Source: Bisporella sp. PMI_857
Taxonomy: Eukaryota > Ascomycota > Leotiomycetes > Helotiales > Helotiaceae
Direction: 5' to 3'
NCBI GenBank assembly: GCA_021307315.1
Contig: JAJSPD010000099.1
Location: 1-64,000 of the forward strand
Length of the DNA: 64,000 nt
Shown: piece by piece, positions 34,395 through 46,861 of the stretch
Numbering within the stretch: position 1 is the first letter of the stretch
How the letters are laid out: the number at the start of each line of letters is the position of its first letter
Notes under the pieces: generated by a model
Seen by the model: the letters and a program-made list of their open reading frames with translations, nothing else
The model's database searches: none
What the model was told of the DNA's origin: nothing
Translations under genes and position numbers: made by a program

Positions 34395-37251
34395 ATGGCA
34401 CGTTTCCAAAATATGTATGCTATTGTTCTAGCACTATTGTTTAGCTCGATATGGGCGCAACAACTTTCCGGCTCGCAGATGGATGTGGGATACCCAGGAC
34501 TCAGTACTTCATGTGCAAATGCCTTGAACACGAGCGTGTCCTGTCCAATGTTTCTAAGTCCACTATCGGTCAGGTGAGTTACTCTGGGCATTTCTTGAAG
34601 GCCATCCAAATCCATTCTTGTTGCAAGTTAACTAAGATCATGGCCAGTGGTGCGGTTCTAGCTATCGAGGAAGTCACTGCCCTCTGCGTGGACTCTTGCC
34701 ATACTTCTCTGGTAAACGTCAGGGCAACTATTGCAGGAGCATGCAAAGCTAGTACAGACGTGATTGTGTATAACGATGTCGCATATCCAGGTATCTATCT
34801 CTATTTGAAATGTTAGGTAATCTCACCAGTGTTACTAATAACTTCTCTAGCAACCTTTATTGCTGACAACTTTCTGTACACCTATAACCTTTCCTGCAGG
34901 AAGGATAAGTCAGTCTTTATCCTCGTCTCTGATTATTAGGTCTTGAGTCTGATTAAATAGTGCAACCGGCGAGTTTTGTGATCCACAAATTCTTTCGTGG
35001 CAGAATGAAACCTTTCTTACCTCTGCTCAAAACTGCTCAGATTGTTGGCTTGGGGGTCTAGCACAACAACTGAGCAGCCCACTTGGTTACGATGAGGGTC
35101 TTGCAAGCAATCTTGCTTCTTTGACGTCAAGCTGTAGCGCCAATAAGTACGCATTTACTTCTCCTACAGCCTATGCCCTCAACTCGACAGCTACCACTCT
35201 TCCTCCGACTGTGACAGCAACACCTCCACCAACCTGTACGGGCTCTTACGTCGTCCAAGCCGCAGACGACTGCAATTCAGTGGCAAGGGCGTTGAACGTT
35301 TCCACGTTCAATCTTCTGTACCAAAACAACTTAGACTTGTATTGCAAGAACTTCGCCACGACTGTTGGAACATCCCTGTGTATACCGGCAAAATGCAATA
35401 CATATACCTGGCAAGCATTGGACTCATGTAACAGCGTGGTCAGTAACTTCACTGGGATGACCGTACCGCAATTTTTGGCGTGGAATCCAAATTTCAACTC
35501 GCTTTGTCAGAACAGCCTCAACTACGTGGGATATACTGTCTGCTTGAGGTACGTTTGCGACATACTTTCTAAATAAACCCCAATGCTGCTGCTTTTGCGG
35601 CACTGAATTTTGCTAATCGCGAGTCTTTGTGTTAGCCCCCCGGGTGGGTATGTCAACTACACATCGAGCAGCAACGTGAGCATACCCACTTCCGCATCGG
35701 TTGCGGTGCCAGCTCCTACAAATGCAATGGATGGATCCAACAGGAACTGCGGTAGTTGGTATACGGTATGTCTCGACCTTCTTATGGCCTCCTTACGTAT
35801 TCCATCCAAGAATGGCATAATAACAGTGTTGACTTAGGTCCAATCGGGTGATGACTGCGCTCACGTGTCGATTAAAAACGGCCTTTCTCTACAAGACTTT
35901 TATTTCCTGAACCAAGAGATTTTTGTTAACTGTACCAATTTGTTGCTTGGTGTTGCTTATTGCGTAGAGCCTGTTGGGAACATCGCAACTTACTCGGGAT
36001 ATCCGGTTACCTCTGTGTTAATCACGGTCCCTCCACCTACTTTCACATCCGTCAATACGGCCATTCCAACAAGCACCGCCAACCCCGGCTACACATACAC
36101 TATGTCGCTACTGCCGAAAGCCTCTGGTACTATCCAAGGATGTAGCACTTACGACAACTACAATGCTACGAGCGGTACTAACGGTTGCTCTACCGTTGCG
36201 TCCCTTTACGGCGTCTCATCGGATCAATTATTAGCTTGGAACCCAAGCCTTTCTTCTGACCTCAGTACCTGCGCTTTCCAACCCGGCTTTAGTTATTGTG
36301 TTGTGCAAACTTTGGGAGCTCGTGAGTCAATCGTCAATAAAATAGAAGATAGATGCTCATCGAAACAGAAAACGTGACAGGGACGCCCGGCTACTGCTTA
36401 CCAATTAATGCCACCGAGCCTGGAACGGCATCAAATTGCGGTTGTTTTACCCGTGTCCACGGCTATCAGAATACAAGTAAGACTTTGAGTCGCAGTAGTC
36501 TGCTTGCAGGCAAGATTTTCAGGGCTAATCTCTACTGTAGCCTACACCTGTCAACGCATGGAGACAGATTTTGGGATTTCTCTATCTCAACTTTTGAGCT
36601 GGAACACCTGGATGGGCTCGAGTTGCGACACAAGTCTCTATACCAACCTAGACTATTATGGCACACGCGCAATCTGCATTGGGTTGGGTGGCTCTACACC
36701 AACGAGCACGACATCCGCCTCATCAATTACCACTACCTCTCCAATGGGACCAACCCCAACAGATACTGTTGCAGGCTGCCAGCAATTCTACACTGTTCAG
36801 TCTGGCGATGGATGCCAGTCGATCTTTGACAAGTTCTCCATCACCCTTTCCCAGTTCTTCTCCTGGAATCCAGCTGGTATGTCATCTTTTTGCCCACCAA
36901 GTCGATAGTTGACAAGACATTTCTTGTATTTCCTCGTCCATCGCTAACATGCAGACAGTGGGAAGCCAATGTACCAACCTGTGGTTAGGTGAAGCGTACT
37001 GCGTGAAAGGGCCTATTTCAACCTCCACTTCTGTCACAGCTACACCAACAGGGCCGACGGGTCCAACACAGTCGGGCATCGCTGCAAATTGCAACAAATG
37101 GTACACTGTGGTCAGCGGAGACTCGTGCGACAAGGTAGAGACGACATACAGCATCACCTTCGCAACGTTCCTCCAGTGGAACCCCGCGATTGGCTCTAAT
37201 TGCCAATTTTTAGGTATTGGAAATTCATATTGTGTTGGTGTCTCTTCTTGA
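34395..37251 (+). CDS. Secreted protein with about seven LysM domains
   Basis: Begins with a clear signal peptide (MARFQNMYAIVLALLFSSIW). After an N-terminal Cys-rich region of about 230 residues, LysM modules follow, each with YxVxxxDxCxxI-like start, a WNP or similar turn and a closing Cys. They lie at about 35240-35395, 35395-35550, 35745-35990, 36145-36315, 36440-36700, 36780-36990 and 37090-37245; the last two are the most canonical (YTVQSGDGCQSI, YTVVSGDSCDKV). Linkers are rich in Thr, Ser and Pro. At least seven small introns are visible; exact joins near 36320-36540 are uncertain. LysM modules bind chitin oligosaccharides. In plant- or fungus-associated species such proteins protect or mask chitin, and they often neighbour subgroup-C chitinases as here. 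The function in this organism is inferred from the pairing only. Confidence 0.85.
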
Positions 37252-38883
37252 GCAATTAGGGTGGGTTCATGTCTAGTCCAGAGCTAGTACAAGCATTGGA
37301 TACACCCAACACAAACTTTTGCAGATGTATCGCTCGTGCTGGGTGAATACTGGTATCATTTTTCTTCTATCTATTTCTTGTATATATTTTCCAGGAAATG
37401 GGGTCCAAATTTAATCATATTGTAAGACGAGCCGCGCGGTCCTTGATTTGGCTTGTGGCAATTGTGCATGTGTCAAATTCATTCCTGGGATTCCTCGTTC
37501 ATGATGAATCTATTATGGGTGCAGCTTAAGTTAGACAATATGAGAAACATTTGTTGCTGGTTGTTGGTCCCCCTTACCATCACTAGTACACCATTAGCCA
37601 ATACCACACATGAATTTTGTGAGATAGCCACCATGCAAAATTTTCGATGATCTACATCCTTCAATCTGTAATGAGTGTAGCCTGCCCAAGCCACTGTTGA
37701 AGAAGAGTTCCCTTCAAGAGCAATTGATGCTGAAGTAGTCACGTGCTCGGATCACATGCCCACTTGGCCAGCGCAGCGCACCTGTATATTACTTCTTGCT
37801 CTCTCAGACTCTCTCTTTTAGCCAGACGCACCAGAATACAAGACCTCACAGATTAGAGGACACACGCTCGGACCGTGTCTCTTCTTACGCGAGGACCGTT
37901 ATAATTTGGGTATGACAAATACTTGGCTTTGGCTATTAGCTGCCCCTTACTATTGCATAGCAATGACTACAGGATTTTCAGGGGCAAGCATGAGCTATTG
38001 CAGTAGTTGCCACCATGCCGGCTGCAGGCTGAAGATCAAATCAAGGTTAATTGACCGTCCAGCCCTCTCGGGTGTCGCTTATTTTCCGCATCCGTGCCAA
38101 CCTTGCATCACGATAAACATTATTTCTCTATCAATGCAGTCAGATTGCGCTGGTATCAGACCAACAGGAAGATCACTGGGGTCATGGCAACCTTGAAAAG
38201 GATGTGCCAAGAGATGATTTCCACTTGCATATCGCGCAATTAGATCCTGGAAGTACCAGGATATCGGAAAGGGTGACCAATGATAGCGCTGATATTTAAG
38301 ATTGACAGCAGGGCGATGTCACTTATGCCGTTACCTTGAAACCGCGGTTCAAGCAACCAGGCTGCCGTCATGCACACCATTAGACGCTAAGCCGAATGTG
38401 TACCGCCACGCGCCATTTTCGAGATATCTTCAAGGTAACATTCCTTCGCAATCTCTTTTTTCTCGAAAGAAAAACCAACCGACTATCACCCATTACCGCT
38501 TAATATTAATATTCACCATTTTCGCGTGTGCGACGCGTGCAACTACTGAACTTCCCCTTTCATCTAGGTACAGTCCACAACGAGCGACACGCGCAAACTC
38601 ATCCTTCGGCGTCAACTTGTCGTGTCGTCACAAAAGTTTGCGAAATTTTATCCCCCATCACAGTCTGGAATAGACATCCATACTCGATCAAACTCCTTTT
38701 GAATCGAGTCGACACGTCCCTGACGCTTGGTATTCGCGATATTCACCTCAACACCACCCACTTCGCGCAGAAACTTGGAGTGATTTCGTTCCTCTTCACC
38801 CGTAGCTACCAACCGCAAGATACAATTGGAGACAGTCTGCTATCACCTTTGGTTCCAACTTACTACTTACCTAGTAACACACG
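37252..38883. other. Intergenic, no supported gene
   Basis: About 1.6 kb. A 96-codon open frame at 37906-38196 has several Cys residues but no signal peptide, splice pattern or motif. 38300-38880 is probably promoter and 5' UTR of the next gene. Confidence 0.45.
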
Positions 38884-39519
38884 ATGTCTAAAATCCCTCG
38901 ATGGACGCAACGTGAAACGAATCTCAATAACGCTGATAATATTGAGCGGTACCTCCAGGAAGACGGTCACCGAACGTGGGGCTTTGTCATTTACCGCTGC
39001 ACTTATGACAGTGACGACGATTGGAACAAGTTCATGGAGCATCTCCAGCACCACATCAGGCAGGCCCTCGAGGTCTACAATGGACTAGATATGATGGATA
39101 GTCTCGGCCTGACTGTCATCGAGGATCGATCCATTTTAGACGACGCCAGCACGTCCTTCGTCCGTGAGCATTTCAAGCAATGGACCACCACGGCACCAGA
39201 ACAGGAGCAAGGTGAAGGCATAGGACCAAGTCTCTCCCAGCGCTACAGGTATTGCATACAGGTGGACGACGCAGCTTTGGAGTCTATCATCGAGGATGAG
39301 AATGATGGCTTCATCAATCTCATACAGAAGGACTGGGAGCCGCATACGCCGGGTGTCAGAGAGCCGGTTGAAGACCCCATCGAAGACTGTACGCTACACG
39401 ACGTAGGTTGGATGATGGTCGCTTACCAAGACGTTATGGTGGACATGTATTACCAGTTGCGGGGCTACAACAATTGGTATACGGAATATCGGCGGCCTCC
39501 TAAAGTGGCCCGTGGTTAA
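38884..39519 (+). CDS. Conserved fungal protein of unknown function (WGFVIYRCTY family)
   Basis: Single exon, 211 residues, intact. It opens with RTWGFVIYRCTYDSDDDWNKFM, then LTVIEDRSILDDAS..VREHFKQW, RYRYCIQVDDAALESI and ends with DVGWMMVAYQDVMVDMY and WYTEYRRPP. I recognise this as a lineage-expanded ascomycete family that occurs in many copies per genome. There is no signal peptide, membrane helix or catalytic motif. The conserved Trp/Tyr and acidic residues suggest a small globular domain. No function is known to me. Confidence 0.85.
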   Translation: MSKIPRWTQRETNLNNADNIERYLQEDGHRTWGFVIYRCTYDSDDDWNKFMEHLQHHIRQALEVYNGLDMMDSLGLTVIEDRSILDDASTSFVREHFKQWTTTAPEQEQGEGIGPSLSQRYRYCIQVDDAALESIIEDENDGFINLIQKDWEPHTPGVREPVEDPIEDCTLHDVGWMMVAYQDVMVDMYYQLRGYNNWYTEYRRPPKVARG

Positions 39520-39589
39520 GGCGAGAGTTGGAGGTAATTAAATTACTCAGAACTCACTGTCAAGCATCTAAAACTTTCCAGAGCTGGGA

Positions 39590-40110
39590 ATACTCAGCCA
39601 ACAAGATCCAATTGTCCCCATGCTCATGCTCATAAACGATCGCTACCGTCTACCCAAAGCTTCGAATATTTATCAAAACACCGATATTAGCGGGCAATTC
39701 ATGCAACAACTCTCTAGTATTAATCTGATCACCTATGTGAGTTGTCCCTCACCCAAATTCTCTTAAGGACAACTTGGCTAACCCCACCCCATAGTATACT
39801 CTCGTGACCTTCGAAGTATCTATTGGCATGTCACACTCTACCGCCATGCTCCTTGCTGGCTTCAACGGCATTACATGCTTCATCTCCCATGTTATACAAT
39901 TTTAGTGCCTAGACCATCTTGATCGTCACAACCTAACGTTCTTCGCCTGTGGTGGTCAAGCCATCTGCATGGTTGTCCTGGCAGGGACTATTCCGAACGG
40001 CAGCAAGCTCTCCTGCATAACCCTCCCGTTCCACCTCTCCAGTAAAATAAGTGAAGCGACTCCACCTGGGAAGAAGAATGGACCTCCTTCAACCAAGCAT
40101 ACGGGATGAA
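39590..40110 (+). pseudogene. MFS hexose-transporter fragment
   Basis: Scattered pieces align with the second half of a sugar transporter: FMQQLSSINLITY-like sequence (39700-39735), a 60-bp intron (GTGAGT at about 39736 to TAG near 39795), TLVTFEVSIGMSHSTAMLLAGFNGI-like residues, then LTFFACGGQAICMVVLAGT (39930-39990) and SEATPPGKKN (40050-40075). Stops and shifts separate them. The rest of the transporter is missing, so the piece is inactive. Confidence 0.55.
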
Positions 40111-40689
40111 TTTCCCCCTCCTCGTGTTCATGGAGTTAGCTAGAATGCAGCATGAACTTTCAGGGAAAACGAGAGGCTATACCAATAAGGAAGAAGAGGA
40201 AAGTAGACGTAGCCATTAAAGATTTAGAAATCGAAGGCGTAACCAATGTATCCGCAGGAGCTGTGAAAATGGAAGCGAGCAGGGGTTACCTGTGGCTGAA
40301 ACCAAGCTGGAGGAGTCGCATGCTGAGGGGATAACTACTTGAGACTTAAAGTCTAGCTGAGAGAGAATTTAGGATTAAAGAGGAGAAATCCTCCTTGTCA
40401 AGGTGCTAGACAGCCGATTTGAAAGCTTTCCGTGTTCTCTATCGTAAGATTTTCGTACCTAGCTGCCAGGTCTTTCAAGACGACGATATTATTATACTCT
40501 ACAGTTCGATCCATGTATTATCTTTCGTCCAGACAGTAAACGGCTATTTTTCAATCAAGCACACTACAAGCCAACAATTGCTCGTAGCCCCATGACAGCC
40601 ATCTGCAAACACGGTTTCTTGATCTGATAGTAACAACCACCCTAACAAACAAAACCAACCAGCAGACCATCCTTCTCGCCATTTAGTTG

Positions 40690-40708
40690 CCCCCCCCCCC
40701 CCCCCCCC
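40690..40708 (+). repeat. Run of 19 cytosines
   Basis: An uninterrupted C19 tract in non-coding DNA. Length is likely to be unreliable in the assembly. Confidence 0.9.
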
Positions 40709-41255
40709 AAAACACTAACCCGCTCCGTGACCAGAATCGGCATTGGCTTGAATTTTTCATATTCATCTTCGTCGAAAGGGAGGGTGGCAACGCCGATGGC
40801 AGCAACACCGAAAAAACCATCCTGAAAATCATGCGGAAGTTAGTTGAATTCTCGAGCTTTCGAGGAGTGCTAGAGTCCAAGGACCTGTGGCTACAACCGC
40901 CGTTTCCGTCGCGATGCTTATTCCGCCAACGCACTGGACGCCGTGACAGACACTATCCGTAATAAAAAGCTTGGAAACATTTTTTTGGTTGGCGTATCAC
41001 GCTTTGGTCCGCCGCTTCAATGGCTACTGCTTCTAAGACAAAGGCCGAGTCGGCTACTCCAATATCTTTCATAAGCTACAATTTCTTTCTAGCGTTCAAC
41101 TGAGGTGGATCCCGCGAACGAACTATATTTGTCAGATTCTTTACTTTGATCGACCGCTTTTCGGGGTACTTAAAGAAAAGTTTGTAGTTATTTTTACGAA
41201 CCACTTGGATCTATTTAGTCTTGCGGTAAAAATTACGGTAAAAGAGCTTGGTCTC

Positions 41256-41486
41256 CTATTGTTCCTTCGCTTCTTCAGCTAACGATACGTATTCTTCGTC
41301 TATATAAGGGTTACGGATAATTTTGCTGGTGTCTTTCGATGCCGTCTTCGTCTCAGAGCCCTCGAAGAGAATGATTTTTGCATTTGGCCACTCTTTCTGC
41401 AACGCGAGAGCGATTGAGACGCCTATGCAACCTCCGCCAACAATAGCGTAGTCAAACTGATTCTGCATGTTGAATTTCGTTGACAT
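41256..41486 (-). pseudogene. N-terminal fragment of an FAD-dependent amine/amino-acid oxidase
   Basis: 76 residues starting MSTKFNMQNQFDYAIVGGGC; the Rossmann motif GGGCIGVSIALAL, the acidic strand end IILFEG and SKIIRNPYIDEEYVSLAEEA are typical of fungal sarcosine-oxidase/fructosyl-amine-oxidase relatives. The frame stops at 41256 exactly where the domain should continue, and the following DNA has no matching sequence. A truncated relic. Confidence 0.65.
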
Positions 41487-42075
41487 GTTTGTAGATGCAA
41501 AGGCCTCGAACCTTATTTAAACTTCGCACGCACTGGAGATTGTGGCGTGGCGTAACGTGGCGTGACAATAAGGATATCGAGTGACTTTTTCACTCAGCAA
41601 GCTAGCAGAGCGGCGTAAAGTAATACGACCATGGTCCCATGGCGTGTGACAAAAGTTTGAAAGGTTAATAAGGTATAGCTTTCCTTATACCCGCCTTTGG
41701 TTCGTACAGTAGTACTATACTTAAGGTCAGGGTATTGATAGGTATGGTGATCATTTGACTTATTGTGTCATGTCGAATTCCCTTTCCACTTACCTTAAAA
41801 ATTAGGTTTTGGAAAGCTATATAGGATATGGTAATAGGCCTCGCTATGGCCCGTCCACGGACTGTCTCCATCGTGGGTCTCGCCTTTGCCTGCCCGCCCC
41901 CATGGGCAAACTCTAGGCGTCTATGGACGATCCATGTCGGCCTATTTTTGCATATTTCGCCCAAAAAGGATGGCGTAATTCACTTAGTTATGCAGTGTAA
42001 TGTTACGCACTGCGAACTGGCCATGGTGACAGGTGAACCAATGGTCGTCCAAGTGATACTTCTCCATATGAGAGC

Positions 42076-42373
42076 CTCCCTCATACCTTCCAGCATCATC
42101 CAGGACAAAGTTTTGAATGGGAAATTGACTCGTTGATCTGAGTAAGATTTTCGCGAAGTTTAAAGTTGAGGAAAAGTTTGAAAGGCTGGCGCAGCAAGTA
42201 CTACCGACGGCCCGATTCCTGCCGGACTACAAATAGGAGACTAAAGACGACATATAACATGCGGGTTGGCTGCAGCGATTGCTGTAAAGCTTCTTAGAAA
42301 ATTGGATTCGCATATAATCCTAATGGGGAAGTAGTGGTAATAAGTACCTTTGAATATTTCTGAAGCGGGTATC
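42076..42373 (+). repeat. Dispersed 300-bp repeat, copy 1
   Basis: Matches 46292-46591 over its full length in the same orientation. Differences are mostly transitions; at many of them this copy has T or A where the other has C or G, as expected from RIP of this copy. No terminal repeats or coding content. Confidence 0.85.
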
Positions 42374-42806
42374 TGTTGGAATCATGTACATAGCTTCACG
42401 CGTTCCATACCGCGGATTGTGGGTCTTCTACCACCTATATATCTACCTGGCAATAGGCCGTAGCTTAGAATGAATCAACGAATATCAGAACCACACAAGC
42501 AAGAGCGTAGTCACAGCTACTACGCCTTTTGCTACGTGGTAGGTATTCCGACAGCTACTTGTTATACCTGTCGTAGCTTAGTTATTGAACCGTCATAGAT
42601 AATTAACCCCAGAATAATCGGCATCACAATATCATAAAGTAAACTAAGCTAAAAGGCGGATTGGTGACCAACATGATAAGTAATTACGAAGGCCCCTCAA
42701 ACACAATAAGTTATTGTTCAGGTAGTGTCCGCAAGCCACAATTCGCATCGGTTTTTACAAGCCGCGAATATACATTTAGTCTAGCTTTTACTCGATTTTG
42801 ATCTCT

Positions 42807-43028
42807 TCATTGCACTCTTCCCGTTTCCCAGAAGGCGAGGCCGCGATGATGTGATGGAAAGGATTGAATGGTCCCTGTTAACATTTTCCCCCACGTTTGC
42901 TTCCTAGGCCGGCCTCGCGGTTTCTTTTCCTCTGCCAACCTAGTAGCACCATATCGATTCAGGAAGTTCACAAAGTAATGCAATGAACGATTGATTGATC
43001 TCTGAAGTTTTCTACATACAGGAAGCAA
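42807..43028 (-). pseudogene. Short AT-hook-containing fragment
   Basis: 73 codons with EEKKPRGRPRKQTWGK, a core AT-hook (RGRPRK) that closely resembles the end of the chromo-like remnant at 20089-22134. Nothing else in it is recognisable; likely a fragment of the same multi-copy family. Confidence 0.35.
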
Positions 43029-43219
43029 GCTCCTTTTATATGCAAGAGGAGTGCGTAAGTCTTTACGAATGGTGACGACTCAGCCCCTTAGGAGCCGCGT
43101 GAGGAGAGTAAGTGGCAAACTATAGTTCCTGATTCGACACACCAGCTTTTGCCATCGCCATCTGGAATCATCACATTAGATATACCAAGATAGCTAGCAG
43201 CACTGCTTGAAACTTACCA

Positions 43220-44272
43220 TTAAACCACGCTAGATTTCAAACTAGTCTTTAACTTATGTTTAGATCTTTTGTCACGCAAAACCTTTTGTGCAAAGGTTTG
43301 TTCGTGTATAAACATAAATAGCACGAGCAATATGAAGAGAGTAGAAACGACGAGGATAAGTACGAGAATAATAATAGAGACCCAACGACACATCTGAGAA
43401 AATGCGTCCCAATTCCCAGAACCTTGAGGGGCACTTTGCACTGCGAGTTCTACTTGCATGGCACTGAGTGCTGTAGACAGGAGTAAGAATGTAGTCAAGA
43501 ATGGCGCTAGGAACCTGCCAAGATACTCATTCCATTGCGCGTGAATACGGTGATAGGTCCATCTCCCTAGCAAGAAGCGCGCAAACCAGTTTAAGCGAGT
43601 TAAGCGCATCTCTCCATAATGGTACCGGGGTCTGACTCTATCATTATCAAGCTCTGCGAACGGAGCGATGAACTGCGCATATCGCTCGTATGTGATGGGA
43701 TTTTCGCCGTCATCAGTTGGTATAAGTCCCAGCTCCGTACTCTGAGCTTTCCGGAAGTCGATTTCGTATTTTATGAGGTAGGCATATGTTCGCATGAAGC
43801 CAGCCGCGGCTTGCCAGATCTCTATGTCTGTTTTCTCGATGTATTCCCAGAAGGCTGACGAGAGGAGGTATGCCGGGAGAGGTTTGATGAATATGCGATC
43901 GTAATACCATACGAGGTGGAGGCCGACATTTTCGGCAACGATAACGCTGCGGCCTCGAGCGGCTTGCAAGTGGAGCGGGGAAATGTGGGCATGGTCTGGA
44001 GTGAAGGCCTTGGTTGATGGTTAGCGTATATAACTCACCAAGTCAATTAATATACGAACTAGCCAAAAGTATGGAGCCATCTTGTCGAGATTCGGAGCTA
44101 GGAGCGCTTCATTAAGGTATTTTTTAAGAGTATCATTATCGAGGGAAGTTCGAGCTTGGCCAGGGAGGGATTTTAGGTCGGTTTGACCAGCTCTTCGGAG
44201 GTTGTTCTCGCCGTTCGATACGACAAGGGAGAGATCTTTGTTAAGTTCGATTTGGGTATTAATTATAGGCAT
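43220..44272 (-). CDS. Conserved fungal membrane protein of unknown function (two C-terminal helices)
   Basis: Two exons, 44272-44060 and 44008-43220, joined by a 51-bp intron (GTTCGT donor, GCTAAC branch, AAG acceptor); the join APYFWL / AFTPDHAHISPLH keeps frame and gives about 333 residues. Landmarks: LHLVWYYDRIFIKPLPAYLLS, FWEYIE, RPRYHYGEMRLTRLNW and FLLGRWTYHRIH. Two hydrophobic helices (about 225-245 and 270-300) follow, with SALSAMQVELAV between them. I recognise it as an expanded family in filamentous ascomycetes without a described function. The gene looks intact. Confidence 0.82.
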
Positions 44273-45913
44273 CTCTAATGTTTTCGCTGACTGAGATCAA
44301 TTCGAGGGACAGGAGTTCTAACCTCAAACTTTTTGGGCGTTCTGCCTAGAAGTCTCTCAAGTGAGGCTGAAAAACTCTACCGGGTGTCATGGTTATCACG
44401 TGACCAGCTCACGTGTGTTCCCTAATTGGGACTAGTAGCGCCTGGCCTGAGAGCCATAGTTGAGAGTTTTTTTTCCAGAGCTCCACCTTAGTTTAGTATT
44501 TTCGTATTGAAGCACCTACAACCCGCCTTTCCAGGCATACAGGACAGTGTTCGTGACACGCGGCACCAATATTACCATATCTGAGGTACCACTCCACTTG
44601 TAGCAACGCCGCGTACTTGATACGTGATTGCTGGTAAATAGAATGTGGTAAATTGTGTCTGATTGTTGCTACTACTACAACGCGTTCTTTAATGAGAAAG
44701 CTTGCTGACAAATAATGGCGAAACTGGGGCTTGAGCCGCCACTGATATTTTCTCTAAAACAGAACCCTATCAAGTCTGCGTGCTAGATTCGGGGTTACAG
44801 TTGGGCTAGGCTAGAAAATTCCTTGGCAAAACGCCAAGAAACGCTCTAGCCTGGCCTAACTCTTTGTGTAACTATTTGTAGCCTGGGTGAACTTAAGCGA
44901 AAAACCAAACCTGGTTAGAATTATTCTTGGCATATGCTAAATATATACCTCATAAAGAATTCTACTTATACTAAGCTACAAATTCACTTGCAGTAGTTTT
45001 TATAGTCGAATCAATTAAGCAACGCAAAGTACAAAGTTGTAACGTTTTATTTCAAAGTTTAAAAGTTATATTGTACGCGTCGCAATAGTAAACGCGAAGT
45101 GCTTGGCATATGCCGGGATATCTGACTGAGCTCTTAAACCAACAATTTCTGGCCTGGGCCAAGATTTTTTAGCCTGGCCCAACTGGAACTCCGCTAGATT
45201 CCCATGACCCTCAAACTACCCCGCGTTCATATCTGGATGTCACCCTCAAACCCCACGTTTGTCACGGCCCTGGCCCTGTCTCGCTTAGTGCTTGGCCCCT
45301 GACACCACAAGGCTCGCTTACACTGGCCCCTGCCCAGCCTCCTGTATATAGAGCACTGCTTTCCTCCCCTTCTTCTGTCTGTAGCTTGTTCTCTTAGTTA
45401 TAACAATTGACAGTCGTTCACACCTTTGAGTCCCTCTTCCCGAAATCCACGGATCGAGATCCCTGTTCGCCTTGAGTTACAACGTTACCCGCGCCGCATA
45501 CCTCAGAAAGCTACCCCTTAATATTTCAGTGAAGCGTAAGGAGCAAAATGAAGTGCCGCAAGCCTCTAGTTTATAGAGCATTGATTTAGCACTCGCCTGC
45601 TAAACCGGGAGTCTGTACAATCTTGTTCTCAGGTAATTTGCGAGACTCAAATCCCCCCACCGCTGTTTGTGGGTGCGTCGGTCCACGTGAGACCGGTAGT
45701 TTTCCAGATTGAAGGCCGTAGGCGTTGTGAAGCTAAAATGCACTGGTGATTGGTCGATCATTGCGGCGATGCGATTTTCTTAGTTTTTTCTATAAACTTT
45801 GTTACGACTGTTGATAGATCCAATGGTTCTCGCTTGACAAAGCCCCTGAAGCTTAGCGAAATCTTCCCATCCCCCAGCACAGATCACAGATCAGCGAAAA
45901 TTCCAAATGGTAC
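44273..45913. other. Intergenic, no supported gene
   Basis: About 1.6 kb with no coding frame of note. A tRNA-like stretch at about 45550-45655 was examined and not accepted. Confidence 0.5.
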
Positions 45914-46135
45914 TGTGGGAACACCCGAGCTGCAGTAATCACTTATACTTTAACCTGAGGGCACGTAGCACCGCGATCTCTGCGCAGTGCTAGTATGCTT
46001 GTTGAGGCTGGTGGATAAGTCTTGATTGTTGTTGATTGTTCTAAGCTACGGTATCGCGAGTTGGGGTGAGAACGAGGTCTCACAATTCCGGTGATCCGGT
46101 GGATCACGTGAAAACTATTTACATGCATTCCAACA
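45914..46135 (+). repeat. Solo Copia-type LTR (222 bp)
   Basis: Begins TGTGGGAACACC and ends GCATTCCAACA. Interior GCACGTAGCACCGCGATCTC and GCGCAGTGCTAGTATGCT match the LTR at 28916-29146. The flanking five bases GGTAC and GGTCC agree at four positions, a plausible worn target duplication. Confidence 0.65.
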
Positions 46136-46291
46136 GGTCCATAGGCTATATAAACTAAGAAATTGTCTTGTGCAACAAAAGCTTGACGTGGCAAGCTTTA
46201 GAGGCGATGTGACCAGAACCTAAAAAATGCGGCTGACTGCTAGGAGATCGCCACACCACATGGCGCCATTCGCTTATCTTCAACCTGTTGG

Positions 46292-46591
46292 CTCCCTCAT
46301 ATTTTCCGGCATCGTCCAGGACAAAGTTTTGAATGGGAAATCGACTCGTTGATCAGAGTAAGATTTTCGCGAAGTCTAGAGTTGAGGGAAGGGTTTGAAA
46401 GGCTGGCGCAGCAGGTGCTACTGGAGGTCCGATCTGCCGGACTACAGATAGGAGATCAGGGATGACATATAACAACATGCACGTTGGCTGCAGCGATTGC
46501 AGTAAGAGTTTCTTAGAAATAGGTTTCGCATATAATCTTAATATGGAGGCAGTGGTAATAAGTACCTTTGAATATTTCTAAAGTCGGTATC
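46292..46591 (+). repeat. Dispersed 300-bp repeat, copy 2
   Basis: Partner of 42076-42373, same orientation, 4.2 kb away. This copy retains more C/G at the variable sites. Confidence 0.85.
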
Positions 46592-46861
46592 CATCCTCGA
46601 CCTCGACTCCACTCTCGTCATCAAAGGAAGCAACCCCGCACAAAGTCGGTCACCATTTCGATTAAAAGCGCTATGAAGCTCGAAAGCGCGTTCATTGCGG
46701 TAGGACTGCTAGGTGAACGAAGTCGTGCATCCAAAAGAATACTCTGGCTAACTGATTTGAAGGCTCGTCCTCCCTCGCGCAAAATGTCGCCGGGCAATAC
46801 CCAACCACGAGCATTAGCCGCGCTTTGAGCCTCCTTTCTCTTACCAAAACCTCCTTCACAA

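Noticed and set aside
37906..38196. Possible small Cys-rich secreted protein
   Set aside because: The N-terminus is not a good signal peptide, the Cys spacing has no pattern, and the latter half looks non-coding.
45550..45655. tRNA-Ser(GCU)-like stretch with CTGCTAA loop and a T-arm-like ACTCAAATCC
   Set aside because: The acceptor stem has no partner and the anticodon stem needs a bulge and an oversized loop; no cloverleaf forms.
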